A stretch of DNA of 64,000 nucleotides from Methanococcus voltae (GTDB lineage: Archaea > AGJL01 > Methanococci > Methanococcales > Methanococcaceae), in the NCBI RefSeq assembly GCF_017875395.1, contig NZ_JAGGMO010000008.1:37381-101380 (forward strand). Direction: 5' to 3'. The notes under the pieces are model-generated. The model did no database searches and was not told the origin of the DNA. It was given only the letters and a program-made list of their open reading frames with translations. Position 1 is the first letter of the stretch, and every line of letters starts with the position of its first letter. Both the position numbers and the translations under genes were made by a program. This document shows positions 27,708-36,958 of the stretch, in pieces.

Positions 27708-28643
27708 ATGGTATTATTTGAATTAGGCAGTGATAACAAAATAGCAGAGATTAAAGAAAAAGAATTTAAATTAGAAAAGGATTTGCAGGAAGTATGTGAA
27801 AAAAATTTAAAAGAATTTTTAAATTTAAAATTTGTTACAAGTGAATTTTCCGTTGAAAAATATCGCTTTGATACAGTTGCATATGATGAAGAAAACAAAT
27901 CCTTCGTAATAATAGAATACAAAAGGGGACAAAATTACAGTGTTATAGACCAAGGTTATGCTTATTTAGCAACAATGCTAAATAATAAAGCCGAATTTAT
28001 TTTGGAATTCAACGAAAAGTTCGAAACAAGCTTAAAAAGAAAAGATATTGATTGGTCTCAATCTAAGGTTATTTTTATTTCTCAATCGTTTAATAAATTT
28101 CAAAAAGATACAATTAATTTCAAGGATTTACCTATAGAAATATACGAAATTAAACGATTTGATAATAACATCTTATCATTTAGTGAAGTAAAAGGTAATA
28201 GAATTACAAATAGTATTTCAAATATAGCTGTGGAAAATGAAACAATTAAAAAGGTTAGCTCTGAAGTGAAAACATACACTATAGATTACCATTACAGTAT
28301 GGGAAGTCCTGAAACGGTAGAGTTATACGAAAAATTTAAGGATAAAATAGAAGAAATGATTCCGGATATTCAAATAGAGCCTAAAAAATGGTACATCGCA
28401 TTTAAAAAGGATAATAAAAACATTGTTGACTTTACGATACAAAAATCCCAGTTAAAAATGTGGCTAAATTTAAAAATGGGGGAACTTAACGACGTTAAAT
28501 CATTATATAGAAATGTTGCAGGCATTGGTAAATTTGGAAATGGAGATTATGAATATAATTTTACAAATGACGAAGAGTTAGAATATATGTTAAGTTTAAT
28601 AAAACAAGTTTATAAAATTCAAAATAAAATTAAAGATGAATAA
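27708..28643 (+). CDS. PD-(D/E)XK nuclease-like protein with C-terminal DUF5655-type domain
   Basis: 311 residues from the preferred start. The N-terminal half contains YRFDTVAYDEENKSFVIIEYKRG, with the Asp and Glu-x-Lys spacing of the PD-(D/E)XK nuclease core. The C-terminal third (YHYSMGSPETVELYEKFKDK to the end) resembles the DUF5655 domain often annotated as a predicted transport protein. Similar proteins are scattered in bacteria and archaea, sometimes near defence genes, but nothing of that kind is adjacent here. The ATG at 27693 is also in frame. The function is unproven. Confidence 0.65.
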   Translation: MVLFELGSDNKIAEIKEKEFKLEKDLQEVCEKNLKEFLNLKFVTSEFSVEKYRFDTVAYDEENKSFVIIEYKRGQNYSVIDQGYAYLATMLNNKAEFILEFNEKFETSLKRKDIDWSQSKVIFISQSFNKFQKDTINFKDLPIEIYEIKRFDNNILSFSEVKGNRITNSISNIAVENETIKKVSSEVKTYTIDYHYSMGSPETVELYEKFKDKIEEMIPDIQIEPKKWYIAFKKDNKNIVDFTIQKSQLKMWLNLKMGELNDVKSLYRNVAGIGKFGNGDYEYNFTNDEELEYMLSLIKQVYKIQNKIKDE

Positions 28644-28706
28644 ATAACTAAATTATAAAATAAAATAGAGTGAAATAAAGTAAAAATAGGATATTAATAA
28701 AAATAA

Positions 28707-29012
28707 TTACTCTTTAGGAATTAAATTTTCAAAAGGTCTAAAGTATCCTAAAGGTATCAATTCAAATTCCACATAACCTTCTTTTACCAATGGTAGCTTA
28801 TTAATTTCTATTTCTGCTTCTTCTACGGAATTCGCTTCTAAAATCAACACCACACCTTTATTATCCGTTCTAAAATAAAATTCCCGTACAAAATCATATT
28901 TGTAGCCTTCCCAAAAATGAATAAATTCCTCATTTAAGATTTTTTGCATTTTTTCAGGATTCGTTTCAAAATCCATAGTTTTTATATCTTTTCCCACTGC
29001 CAATATTTTCAT
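28707..29012 (-). CDS. Small ferredoxin-like-fold protein (muconolactone isomerase/YCII-like)
   Basis: 101 residues from the preferred start (MKILAVGKDIK). A GAGGGG site stands just before the ATG at 29012. The longer in-frame version adds 24 Asn/Lys-rich residues with no ribosome binding site. The pattern of strands and helices (FREFYFRTDNKGVVLILEA-like core and VEEAEIEINKLP) fits a dimeric alpha/beta barrel. I cannot name the family with confidence. The role is unknown, and it is divergent from the next gene. Confidence 0.65.
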   Translation of the reverse strand: MKILAVGKDIKTMDFETNPEKMQKILNEEFIHFWEGYKYDFVREFYFRTDNKGVVLILEANSVEEAEIEINKLPLVKEGYVEFELIPLGYFRPFENLIPKE

Positions 29013-29278
29013 AATACCCCTCAAAAATATTGTTATTTTATCGTATTTTATCGTATTTCCATTATTTTTATTGTCATCATTCAAATTATTCTCATTAATA
29101 ATTATTATTTCTTAATTGTTATAAATAGTATCATTATTTTTAATATTTCAATACTTCAATACTTCAATATTTGGCAATATATTAAAATTCATAAATATTA
29201 AATAAGGATATTTTCATAAATTATATTGGGTAAAAAATCAATATTTAAAATCAAATCTAACTATATGGGGGAGGAATT

Positions 29279-30304
29279 ATGGTAGAAACACTAAAAGATG
29301 ATACAAACTGCAAAAAAAGAGTTATTGTAGTCGTAAATAAATATTGGGAATGCGATCCAGTATGCTGGGTTCTTACAAATAGCTATCTACTAGACAAACA
29401 CAATTATGGCGATAATGAAAAATATATTATTGACTTAGATGTTGAAAATTCGCTTACATTACTTACTTATCCGACTTATGGACCTGCTAAACCGTTTGAA
29501 GGTTCAGGAACTATTCCTAGAATGGTTTTTGAGACTGAAAAAAGAAATATCGAAGTATGGTGTATCTCGGACTTGCTTAGTAACAGTAAATCAGAATTAC
29601 AGTCAAGTTCTGAAGAAAAAATGAGACTACTACCTCAAATTTATGAATATGAATATATGGGACAGAAATTAGACATTGAAATGGTTATTGCAGTAGGTAC
29701 AGCTTCCGCAGGACCTTGTGTAACTTTTGATTCCCCATTTGGGACGGAGAACATCAATGGCGCCGTCGTAATTGGAAGTAACGTATTTATGCACGATAGT
29801 GGAAATGGGGGACAAGATCCTATAAGTAAATTTGAGTGTGACTGTTGGAGTCAAATAATGTCTTCATGCTCCAATGATTATATAAGAGAACTCGAAGAAG
29901 TTGATTTTAACAACTACAAAGGACTGATGCTTAGTCCACCAAATAATCCATCAACAGTCGAAACTCCTGTATATGTTAGTGAAAATTACGTTGCCTTAGG
30001 CTCTGTAAATGTAACGGACTATAATTTATATAGTACTAAAGATAAGGAAACAGCCAAAGACTTTTTTAGTAATTATCCAGGTAGCCATGACGGAGTTTCT
30101 ATCGAAACTACGCATTGTTTGATATATTTAGCTGCAAAAGATTATTTATGTAGTAATCCGCCATTTATGTTTGTAAGTGGTATTGTAGACCGATTCGTAT
30201 GCTTTCATGAGGATGTTGACCCTACGCCTTACGCCCAGAATGTTTCGGGAGCACATAACGCAGGAGTTGCTGTAGCTTACATAATATCCCAGTTAGAAAA
30301 ATAA
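29279..30304 (+). CDS. Uncharacterised protein, possible nucleoside phosphorylase-like fold
   Basis: 341 residues, soluble. Segments such as EMVIAVGTASAGP, INGAVVIGSNVFMHDS and the end PYAQNVSGAHNAGVAVAYII resemble the glycine-rich base- and phosphate-binding parts of the purine nucleoside phosphorylase/MTA nucleosidase fold, but the match is by impression only. It is rich in cysteine (about ten), with CDPVCW near the N-terminus. GGGGGAGG precedes the ATG. It stands alone, with a T-rich terminator after it. I do not recognise an exact family. Confidence 0.6.
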   Translation: MVETLKDDTNCKKRVIVVVNKYWECDPVCWVLTNSYLLDKHNYGDNEKYIIDLDVENSLTLLTYPTYGPAKPFEGSGTIPRMVFETEKRNIEVWCISDLLSNSKSELQSSSEEKMRLLPQIYEYEYMGQKLDIEMVIAVGTASAGPCVTFDSPFGTENINGAVVIGSNVFMHDSGNGGQDPISKFECDCWSQIMSSCSNDYIRELEEVDFNNYKGLMLSPPNNPSTVETPVYVSENYVALGSVNVTDYNLYSTKDKETAKDFFSNYPGSHDGVSIETTHCLIYLAAKDYLCSNPPFMFVSGIVDRFVCFHEDVDPTPYAQNVSGAHNAGVAVAYIISQLEK

Positions 30305-30311
30305 TATTTAA

Positions 30312-30470
30312 ATTAATTCTTATTAATTCTTTTTTAAATTTAGTTTTTAATTCGTATAATATTTTAAATTAAAGTTTAAAAAAGTAATAAAGTTTAAAAA
30401 AGTAAAATAGATAAATGAATAAATGAACAAATAGATAAATAAGTAGATAATTAAAATAATAAAAATTAAG
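30312..30470. terminator. Terminator region between convergent genes
   Basis: T-rich runs on the plus strand at 30312-30352 (TTAATTCTTTTTTAAATTTAG) suit the gene ending at 30304. A-rich runs at 30370-30470 (AAAGTTTAAAAAAGTAATAA, repeated) are U tracts for the minus-strand gene that ends at 30474. Confidence 0.45.
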
Positions 30471-30473
30471 AGG

Positions 30474-30998
30474 TTAATTATCTATTATTTTTTTATTTAA
30501 ATCGTCAAGTGCTTTTAATTCACTATTTAAATTATTTTTCATAGTTTTTAATTCTCGAGTCTTTATATCGATTAATTCTTTTAATTCACACAATTCGTTT
30601 TGATTGTCGACATCTTCTGAATTCGTTGAATTCATAGTCTGAAGTTCGTGATAATCACGGATTATTTGCTCTAGTGAATTTTCACATTCAGCAATTTTTG
30701 AATTGTAATATATTACATTTTCTTTACAGTATTCTATTTCTAAAACTAATTCATTTAATAATTTCTTTTCACAAAGCAGATAACTTTTTTTATCGCTTTT
30801 GTCATTAGAGTCGTGATTATTTGTTGATTGAAGAGTAATCTCCCTCTGTTTTGAGTATTCTTTAGATTCATCTTTTGATAAAATAAAAAATAATTTACCA
30901 ATACGATCTATAAAACCCTCAAAAAACATAGCGTAGATTACGATTATTCCTATTACTGCCATAATAATTATGGATAGTAGGTTAATATCTAATCCCAT
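30474..30998 (-). CDS. Membrane-anchored coiled-coil protein of unknown function
   Basis: 174 residues from the preferred ATG at 30998 (AGGGGTA site upstream). One N-terminal transmembrane helix (about residues 5-27, LLSIIIMAVIGIIVIYAMFF) is followed by a soluble, charged region with long heptad-like stretches. The predicted coiled coil runs roughly from 65 to the C-terminus. No family is recognised. It could be a scaffold at the cell membrane. Its neighbours give no clue. Confidence 0.6.
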   Translation of the reverse strand: MGLDINLLSIIIMAVIGIIVIYAMFFEGFIDRIGKLFFILSKDESKEYSKQREITLQSTNNHDSNDKSDKKSYLLCEKKLLNELVLEIEYCKENVIYYNSKIAECENSLEQIIRDYHELQTMNSTNSEDVDNQNELCELKELIDIKTRELKTMKNNLNSELKALDDLNKKIIDN

Positions 30999-31508
30999 AT
31001 TACCCCTATTCATATTCTATATATAATCTAATTTTGAATATTAAGTTCGTGGTTTAATATTTATCTTCCCATAATATAGTCAATAAGTTAATATCAACTA
31101 ATATTATACCGTAGTTGGTAATAATTAAGTGAGAAATAGTACTAAATAAATAAATATTTTATTATCTAGCTAGTATTTAGTTAAAAAACTTAAAAATTTA
31201 AAAGTTTATTTAATATATTAAATTATGTAGTATTATATTTGCCCTTTGTAATACTTCATATTAATGCCGTTATGAATATATACCTTTTAATGTATATCAT
31301 AACAACATTACTATATTATTTAGTTATCATATAAATACTATGTACAATTAATTCAGAACTTACTGAACAATTATGATATAATGTTCAAAAATGGATAAAT
31401 AAATATATAAATAATTAGCTTCCAAAATGTTAGACTTAAAATAATGATAATAAAAAGAAAAATAAAAAAATAAAACTAAAAATAAATAATTAGGTATTAT
31501 TAAACTAA
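30999..31508. other. AT-rich intergenic region
   Basis: 510 bases upstream of the coiled-coil gene and downstream of fttA, both on the minus strand. I see no open frame. 31440-31490 is A-rich (U tracts for the fttA transcript, for example AATAAAAAGAAAAATAAAAA) and is a likely fttA terminator. ATGTTCAA-type repeats lie near 31360-31390. Confidence 0.4.
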
Positions 31509-33416
31509 TTATCTTAACCTAACGGAATCTAAATTCATAGGTGATTTAGTCTCTTTTTTGAATAATTTATACGCGGTACTTGCTAAATCGATACATTTAG
31601 ACGCTTCACCGTGTATGGTCAATATCCTATCTGGAATTGGTTTTAATTTCCTAAGGTATTTTATAAGCTGTTTTCTGTCACAGTGTCCGGAAAACCCTTC
31701 AAGCGTATGTACAGATAATTTAACCTTGATAGCTCTTGTTTTTCCGTTTTTACCCATTAAAGGTATTTCTTTCCAACCTTTTTGGATTTTTCTACCTAAT
31801 GTACCTTCACTCTGGTAACCTACGAATACGATAGCGTTTTTCTCGTCATCTGCGAGTGTTTTAAAGTATTCGACACTCGGTCCACCTGTAAGCATACCTG
31901 ATGTAGCGAGAATAATACACGGTTCATCCCTACCGATTACGTTTCTTCTATCTTTGGTATCTTTAACTTTCTTAAATACTTCTGATAAGAATGGGTTGTC
32001 GCCTTCGTGGAAAATTCTGTTTCTCATATTCTTTGATAAGTATTCTGGATAAGCAGTGTGTATTGCAGTAGCTTCCCAAATCATACCATCTAAGAATACA
32101 GGAGCATTGAATATTCCTTGGTTGTAACCTTCTTCAAGTACGAGCATTAACTCCTGAGCCCTACCAATACCGAATACTGGGAGAATTACCTTACCGCCTC
32201 TAGCGATAGTTTCAGAAATGACCCGTAATAATTCTTTTTCTGTTTCATCTCTTTCAGGTAATACATCGTCGTATCCCCCATATGTTGACTCCATAATAAG
32301 TGTTTCGAGTCTTGGGAATTGACAAACTGCAGGCTCTAATAATCTTGAAGCTTCAAACTTAATATCGCCGGTGTACGCTACGTTGTACAATCCATCACCG
32401 ATGTGACAGTGTGCAATTGCAGAACCTAATATGTGACCCGCATTGTGTAAAGTAAGTTTTACAGCAGGTGCAATATCTGTTGTAACCCCATAATCTAAAG
32501 GTATTGTATGTTTAATAGCATTCTTTACATCTCTTGATGTGTATGGCACTTGTTTACCTTCTTTTTCTGCAATATCTATATAATCCTTTTGCAAAAGAGT
32601 CATTAAGTCTCTTGTAGGTTTAGTACAGTAAACAGGACCGTCATAACCATATCTGAATAAACCTGGGATAAAACCACAGTGGTCAAGGTGAGCGTGAGTA
32701 ACTACAACAGCGTCAATTTCTTCAATTGAAAATTCTGGCGCATCAAAGTGAGGGAACGCTTTTTCGTCGTCCATACCTACGTTAATACCACAATCAATCA
32801 TAATACGGCTTTCAGGTGTTTGGTGGTATAAACAAGTTCTACCAACTTCACGGCTACCGCCTAAAAATGATGTTCTAATCCAGCAATCGTCTCTTAATTT
32901 AACATCCCTATGTATTCTTCTTCCTATTCTTCTAAGGATATCTTTTACATCCGCTCTTTCTCTGTACATTGTTGACCTTATAGCCTTTATTGTATCAGAT
33001 GGGATAGGTGGTGCTCTAACAGGTTTAGGTGCCCATTGAATTTCTTTTTTAATATCCTCTAATGTGCTACCTTCCTTACCGATTACCAAACCAGGTTTTT
33101 TTGACTCGATAATAACCTCACCGGTATTAGCGTCAAATATACAGTTTACAACCTCTGCGTCATCAGGAACGATTCTTAAAATTCTTTCCTTTGCTATGTC
33201 GGGTTCAAGTAAAACTGAAGGGTCAGGCCTTACAGCTATACGTTTTCTAAAATCTTTGGCAAGCTCCTTTATAAAATTATTTGAAAATAGTTCCGGGTTT
33301 TTCGCGTAAATTACCACTTCAGAACCTTCAAATTCCACATCCGTAATTACAGCATTTCCAGGGGCTCTTTTTACTACATTATCTTTTAATTCGTTAAGTA
33401 TTTCTTCGGCTGACAA
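31509..33416 (-). CDS. fttA: Archaeal CPSF1-type KH/beta-CASP ribonuclease, transcription termination factor FttA (aCPSF1)
   Basis: 635 residues. Two N-terminal KH-type domains (about 1-145, with GLVIGKEG at 109-116) are followed by a metallo-beta-lactamase core with HAHLDHCG (241-248) and a beta-CASP domain. This is the archaeal homologue of eukaryotic CPSF73. It cleaves nascent RNA at U-rich sites and terminates transcription. It starts with TTG at 33416 after a strong GGAGGG site. In Methanococcus it is essential and acts genome-wide. It stands as a single gene with very long non-coding DNA upstream. Confidence 0.95.
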   Translation of the reverse strand: MSAEEILNELKDNVVKRAPGNAVITDVEFEGSEVVIYAKNPELFSNNFIKELAKDFRKRIAVRPDPSVLLEPDIAKERILRIVPDDAEVVNCIFDANTGEVIIESKKPGLVIGKEGSTLEDIKKEIQWAPKPVRAPPIPSDTIKAIRSTMYRERADVKDILRRIGRRIHRDVKLRDDCWIRTSFLGGSREVGRTCLYHQTPESRIMIDCGINVGMDDEKAFPHFDAPEFSIEEIDAVVVTHAHLDHCGFIPGLFRYGYDGPVYCTKPTRDLMTLLQKDYIDIAEKEGKQVPYTSRDVKNAIKHTIPLDYGVTTDIAPAVKLTLHNAGHILGSAIAHCHIGDGLYNVAYTGDIKFEASRLLEPAVCQFPRLETLIMESTYGGYDDVLPERDETEKELLRVISETIARGGKVILPVFGIGRAQELMLVLEEGYNQGIFNAPVFLDGMIWEATAIHTAYPEYLSKNMRNRIFHEGDNPFLSEVFKKVKDTKDRRNVIGRDEPCIILATSGMLTGGPSVEYFKTLADDEKNAIVFVGYQSEGTLGRKIQKGWKEIPLMGKNGKTRAIKVKLSVHTLEGFSGHCDRKQLIKYLRKLKPIPDRILTIHGEASKCIDLASTAYKLFKKETKSPMNLDSVRLR

Positions 33417-34407
33417 AATTGTCCCTCCTATTAATTACAAACAGGGTTTATAATTCATTAAAAGTATTGACTTATATTGATTAGTATTGTTATCACAATA
33501 TTGTCTTAAAAATAACTGACTTAAATTGATTTAAAATAATGATTAAATAACTAATATTGCGTCATATTAATTTAATCGTTTAATTGTGTTTAAATTTAAA
33601 TAAAACTAAATTTTACTTTATACTTTAATTTTTAATTATTTTATAAGCGATATACACAATTCTAAAAAATACTAATTTTAAAACTAAACTTAAAATTAAC
33701 TTCAATATCTACATTATAGAACTATATATTGCTAAAAAAGAATCTCTTATTTTTTTAGTTACCTACTGACTTTAAGGTCGTTATTTTTACTATTTGTATC
33801 AATTATTGTGATGATTAATTAATAAAATGATAATACCTAATATTCCTAATAATATAACAATATAGGTTGATAATTGTCTAATTAATATAATTAATATCGT
33901 AAAATGTGACATTTTGATATTACACTATTTACATACTAATTGTATATAATTAAAAAAGAACACTGAATATGTTCATATCTATAATCATAATCATATAAAA
34001 AACATCATTATTTAATAGGTTGTATACAACTATGTTAATCATATATTTAATAGTATCTATTTATTCTAAAATTTTAAGCTACACCATAATGCACATTATA
34101 GTATAGTATTATCTATTAAGTATCTCCTTTTTATATTTTTTGGTTTATTGCTCTATTATTTTCTTTATACGCTCATTCAAATGTATAGCTTGTTTTATAG
34201 GGTTATTAGTTAAGTGATATGCTAGAAAAATAAGAAAAAAACTAAGAAGTAACTTACTAAAATATATGCTAAATTAAGTACTAAATTAAGTACTAAATTA
34301 AGTACTAAGATAATTAATAATATAATTTAAAAAACTAATTTAAAAAAAAATAAATTAAAAATAAAAATTTAATATTAGATAAATTAAATAAATTAAATAA
34401 ATTAAAG
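33417..34407. other. 991-base gene-free region
   Basis: The longest gene desert in the window, between fttA and hsp20, both on the minus strand. No frame looks coding, and no tRNA-like or GC-rich RNA gene stands out. Notable items are the perfect palindrome GTTGTATACAAC at 34019-34030, three tandem AAATTAAGTACT units at 34271-34306 and a GACTTTAAGGTC stretch near 33769-33780. It must hold the fttA promoter, and a leader or small RNA is possible but not shown. Confidence 0.5.
34271..34306. repeat. 12-bp tandem repeat, three perfect units
   Basis: AAATTAAGTACT is repeated three times without change, just downstream of hsp20 on the plus-strand map. The function is unknown. Confidence 0.9.
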
Positions 34408-34875
34408 TTATTCGATATCAATTCCTTTTTTGATTGAAATTTCTGATTTTGGAAGGAATAAAGTTAACATTCCATTTTCAAATTTAGCTTTTGATTCGTT
34501 TTCCTTAACTGGTGTTTGTAACGTAATCATTCTGTATGCGTCTTCTTCTGAAGACATTTCATTGTATATCACGTTTTCTGATTCAGTTACTGCTAAAGGT
34601 TGTCTTTTGGCTCTTAACTCAATTGAATTTCCAACTGCGTTTATAACAATGTTGTTTTTTTCAACCCCTGGTAAAAATGCCATAATTTTTATTGATTCGT
34701 CACCATCAATAATTGATATCGGCATAAATCCTTCGCCCTGTATTTCTAAACCATTCATTCTAACGTGCTTTTTTGAACCCATTGAGCCGAAAGCAGAACC
34801 CAAATCTGTCATTCCGCCCATAAAGCCCATTGATTTTATAATATCGAAAGGGTCGTTTGAATCTCTACCAAACAT
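34408..34875 (-). CDS. Small heat shock protein, Hsp20/alpha-crystallin family
   Basis: 155 residues from the preferred ATG (GAGGTGG upstream). A Gly/Met-rich N-terminus (FMGGMTDLGSAFG) is followed by an alpha-crystallin domain. Its end, KFENGMLTLFLPKSE, matches the usual A-x-x-x-n-GvL-t-v-x-lPK motif with Met for Val. Such chaperones hold unfolding proteins in the cytoplasm. The C-terminal I-x-I/V oligomerisation motif may be ISIKKGIDIE. The promoter has a textbook box A and BRE. Confidence 0.85.
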   Translation of the reverse strand: MFGRDSNDPFDIIKSMGFMGGMTDLGSAFGSMGSKKHVRMNGLEIQGEGFMPISIIDGDESIKIMAFLPGVEKNNIVINAVGNSIELRAKRQPLAVTESENVIYNEMSSEEDAYRMITLQTPVKENESKAKFENGMLTLFLPKSEISIKKGIDIE

Positions 34876-34941
34876 ATATACCACCTCTAGATTATATCAT
34901 AATTTAGCATAATTCGTTATATGGATATTACTTTGAAGTTC

Positions 34942-34957
34942 TATATATACTTTCCGG
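34942..34957 (-). promoter_or_regulatory. Box A and BRE of the hsp20 promoter
   Basis: Read on the minus strand: CCGGAAAGTATATATAG, a purine-rich BRE (CGGAAAG) directly followed by TATATA. This is the best archaeal promoter in the window. It predicts a transcript start near 34920 and a leader of about 45 bases. Confidence 0.65.
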
Positions 34958-35321
34958 TTGTTAATTGACCTTATTTTTATTAATTTTTATTAATTTTACC
35001 CTAATTTGCAGATTCTCAATATGTTATATAACTCTATTTAAAATATATCTATATTTCTATATATTTAAATTTTTATTTTTTATTAATTTAATTCTTATTT
35101 TTAATTTTATTACATGTATTTTTTTAAATTGTAGATATTATTTATATTCCTTAATTCATAAATTATTATATAGCATGGTAAATCACATTAAAATAAATAA
35201 TATGACCACGTATTTAGGATATAATTAGAATAATTGTTTAATTGTTTAATTGCATAAGTAGTATACAATTACTATGTAAGATAAGTAATATTATGTAATT
35301 ATAGTAAAATTTGGTGATAAT
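34958..35321. other. AT-rich intergenic region
   Basis: Rest of the 446-base gap between hsp20 and the phosphohexomutase gene. An open frame at 34965-35228 encodes only low-complexity Phe/Leu/Ile/Tyr sequence from T-rich DNA and is not credible. The mutase promoter should lie in 35220-35310. Confidence 0.4.
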
Positions 35322-36812
35322 TTGGTTTTTAAGGCTTATGATATTCGGGGAAAATACAAAGAACAACTTGATTATGAATTTGCATATTCATTGGGTGTAT
35401 CTTTAGGTGAAACCTATAAAAATGTACTTGTAGGTAATGACGTTAGAGTAGGCTCTGAAGAACTCGTTAAACCGTTCATTTGGGGGCTCTTAGACATGGG
35501 GAGCAAGGTTTATTATGCGGGGACTATCTCAACTCCGAAAATGTACTACGGGACTAAAGGGGGAGGCTACGATTTAGGTGTAATCTTAACAGCTTCGCAT
35601 AATCCGAAAGAATACACAGGTTTTAAAGTATGCGACAAAAACGTTGTGCCACTTTCACCGGTTGAGGATATTAAACCTAATTTTTCAAGATTGGAGATAC
35701 AAAATACAAAAATTGAAGAAATTCAAAATACAAAAATTTTGGATATACCAGATATTAATTTTGACCCAATCGATGATTATGAAGAATATTTCATAAAAAA
35801 ATTTAAAAACAATTTTTCAGATGCGGAATTAGCTGAAATACCAATTTGTGTCGATTTTGCAAATGGTGCAACTACCATGGCCGAAAAAAATGCAATAATG
35901 AAGTTATTTAAAAACTATAACTTTATAAATGAATGCCCTGACGGAACGTTTCCAGCTCACGAACCAGATACTTTAAAAGAAGAATGTTTGAAGCAAATTA
36001 AAGATACTACTGTAATTACAGGTGCTAAACTAGGTCTTATCTTTGATGGTGATGGGGATAGGTTAGGCTTAATAGATGAAACCGGTAACGCGTTGAAAGG
36101 CGATATAATAACTGCCATAATTGCAGACCAAATTATGAAAGATATCGAATTGAAAAAAATAGATTATCCAAATTGTGAGTATGAATGCGAATGTATATGT
36201 CACCCTATAGGAGAAGATACAAACAGCGAAGAAATCGTTACCCATACTACAAAACTTACAAAGGACGGTAAACCTTGCATAACTACACCAAAAATAGTTT
36301 ATGACTTAAGATGTAGCAATATAGTCCCTGAATTAGTAGAAAAACACGCTGCAAACGCTATTAAAACTCGTGTAGGTCATTACTTTATCAAAAAATTAAT
36401 GCACGAAATCGACGCAGATTTTGCAGGGGAATTTAGTAATCATTTCTACTTTAAAGAAATAGGTTATTTCGAAAGCCCGTTATTAGCTTTAAAGTACGTT
36501 CTAGAGGCCATGAGCGATAATGATATGAAATTATCTGAATTAGCAAAACAATACGAAATATATTACCATAGCGGGGAAATAAACTTTAAATTAGCAGATA
36601 AAGCCACTCAGGAAAAAACGATTGAAACAATTAAGAATCATTTTAAAGAGTGTAAAATAGAAACTATCGACGGTATTTCCGTATATTGTGGAGATTGGTG
36701 GTTTAATTTGCGTGCTTCAAATACTGAACCACTTTTAAGGCTTAATTTAGAAGCTAAATCCAAAAAAGAAATGAATGATAGGGTAGATTACATAAAAAGT
36801 TTAATTATTTAA
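35322..36812 (+). CDS. Phosphomannomutase/phosphoglucosamine mutase family protein
   Basis: 496 residues. The alpha-D-phosphohexomutase layout is complete: active-site serine loop TASHNPKEYTGFK (about residue 93), metal loop DGDGDR (about 245), sugar-binding loop GEFSNHFYF and phosphate-binding RASNTEPLLRLN near the C-terminus. It interconverts hexose 1- and 6-phosphates for nucleotide-sugar synthesis. Two insertions relative to a typical 450-residue enzyme lie near 125-145 (a duplicated IQNTKI) and 285-320 (cysteine-rich CEYECECICH). It starts with TTG after GGTGAT. Confidence 0.88.
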   Translation: MVFKAYDIRGKYKEQLDYEFAYSLGVSLGETYKNVLVGNDVRVGSEELVKPFIWGLLDMGSKVYYAGTISTPKMYYGTKGGGYDLGVILTASHNPKEYTGFKVCDKNVVPLSPVEDIKPNFSRLEIQNTKIEEIQNTKILDIPDINFDPIDDYEEYFIKKFKNNFSDAELAEIPICVDFANGATTMAEKNAIMKLFKNYNFINECPDGTFPAHEPDTLKEECLKQIKDTTVITGAKLGLIFDGDGDRLGLIDETGNALKGDIITAIIADQIMKDIELKKIDYPNCEYECECICHPIGEDTNSEEIVTHTTKLTKDGKPCITTPKIVYDLRCSNIVPELVEKHAANAIKTRVGHYFIKKLMHEIDADFAGEFSNHFYFKEIGYFESPLLALKYVLEAMSDNDMKLSELAKQYEIYYHSGEINFKLADKATQEKTIETIKNHFKECKIETIDGISVYCGDWWFNLRASNTEPLLRLNLEAKSKKEMNDRVDYIKSLII

Positions 36813-36958
36813 TTAAATAGCATTATATAGTTAATTACGTAATTAATAAATAATTATTTAATATTTCTTATTTTTAATTATTATTTTGCTTTATTTTTAT
36901 ATTTTATATCCGTATTATGGTTATTTTTATTCTTATTTAATTTTATTCTTATTTAATT

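Noticed and set aside
33417..34407. A tRNA or rRNA gene in the long gap
   Set aside because: No GC-rich stretch or cloverleaf-like T-arm was found; the region is AT-rich throughout.
34430..34912. 160-codon plus-strand frame overlapping hsp20
   Set aside because: Shadow of the Hsp20 gene, whose alpha-crystallin motif and promoter support the minus strand.
34965..35228. 87-codon plus-strand frame rich in Phe, Leu, Ile and Tyr
   Set aside because: It arises from T-rich intergenic DNA, has no ribosome binding site and reads as low-complexity sequence.
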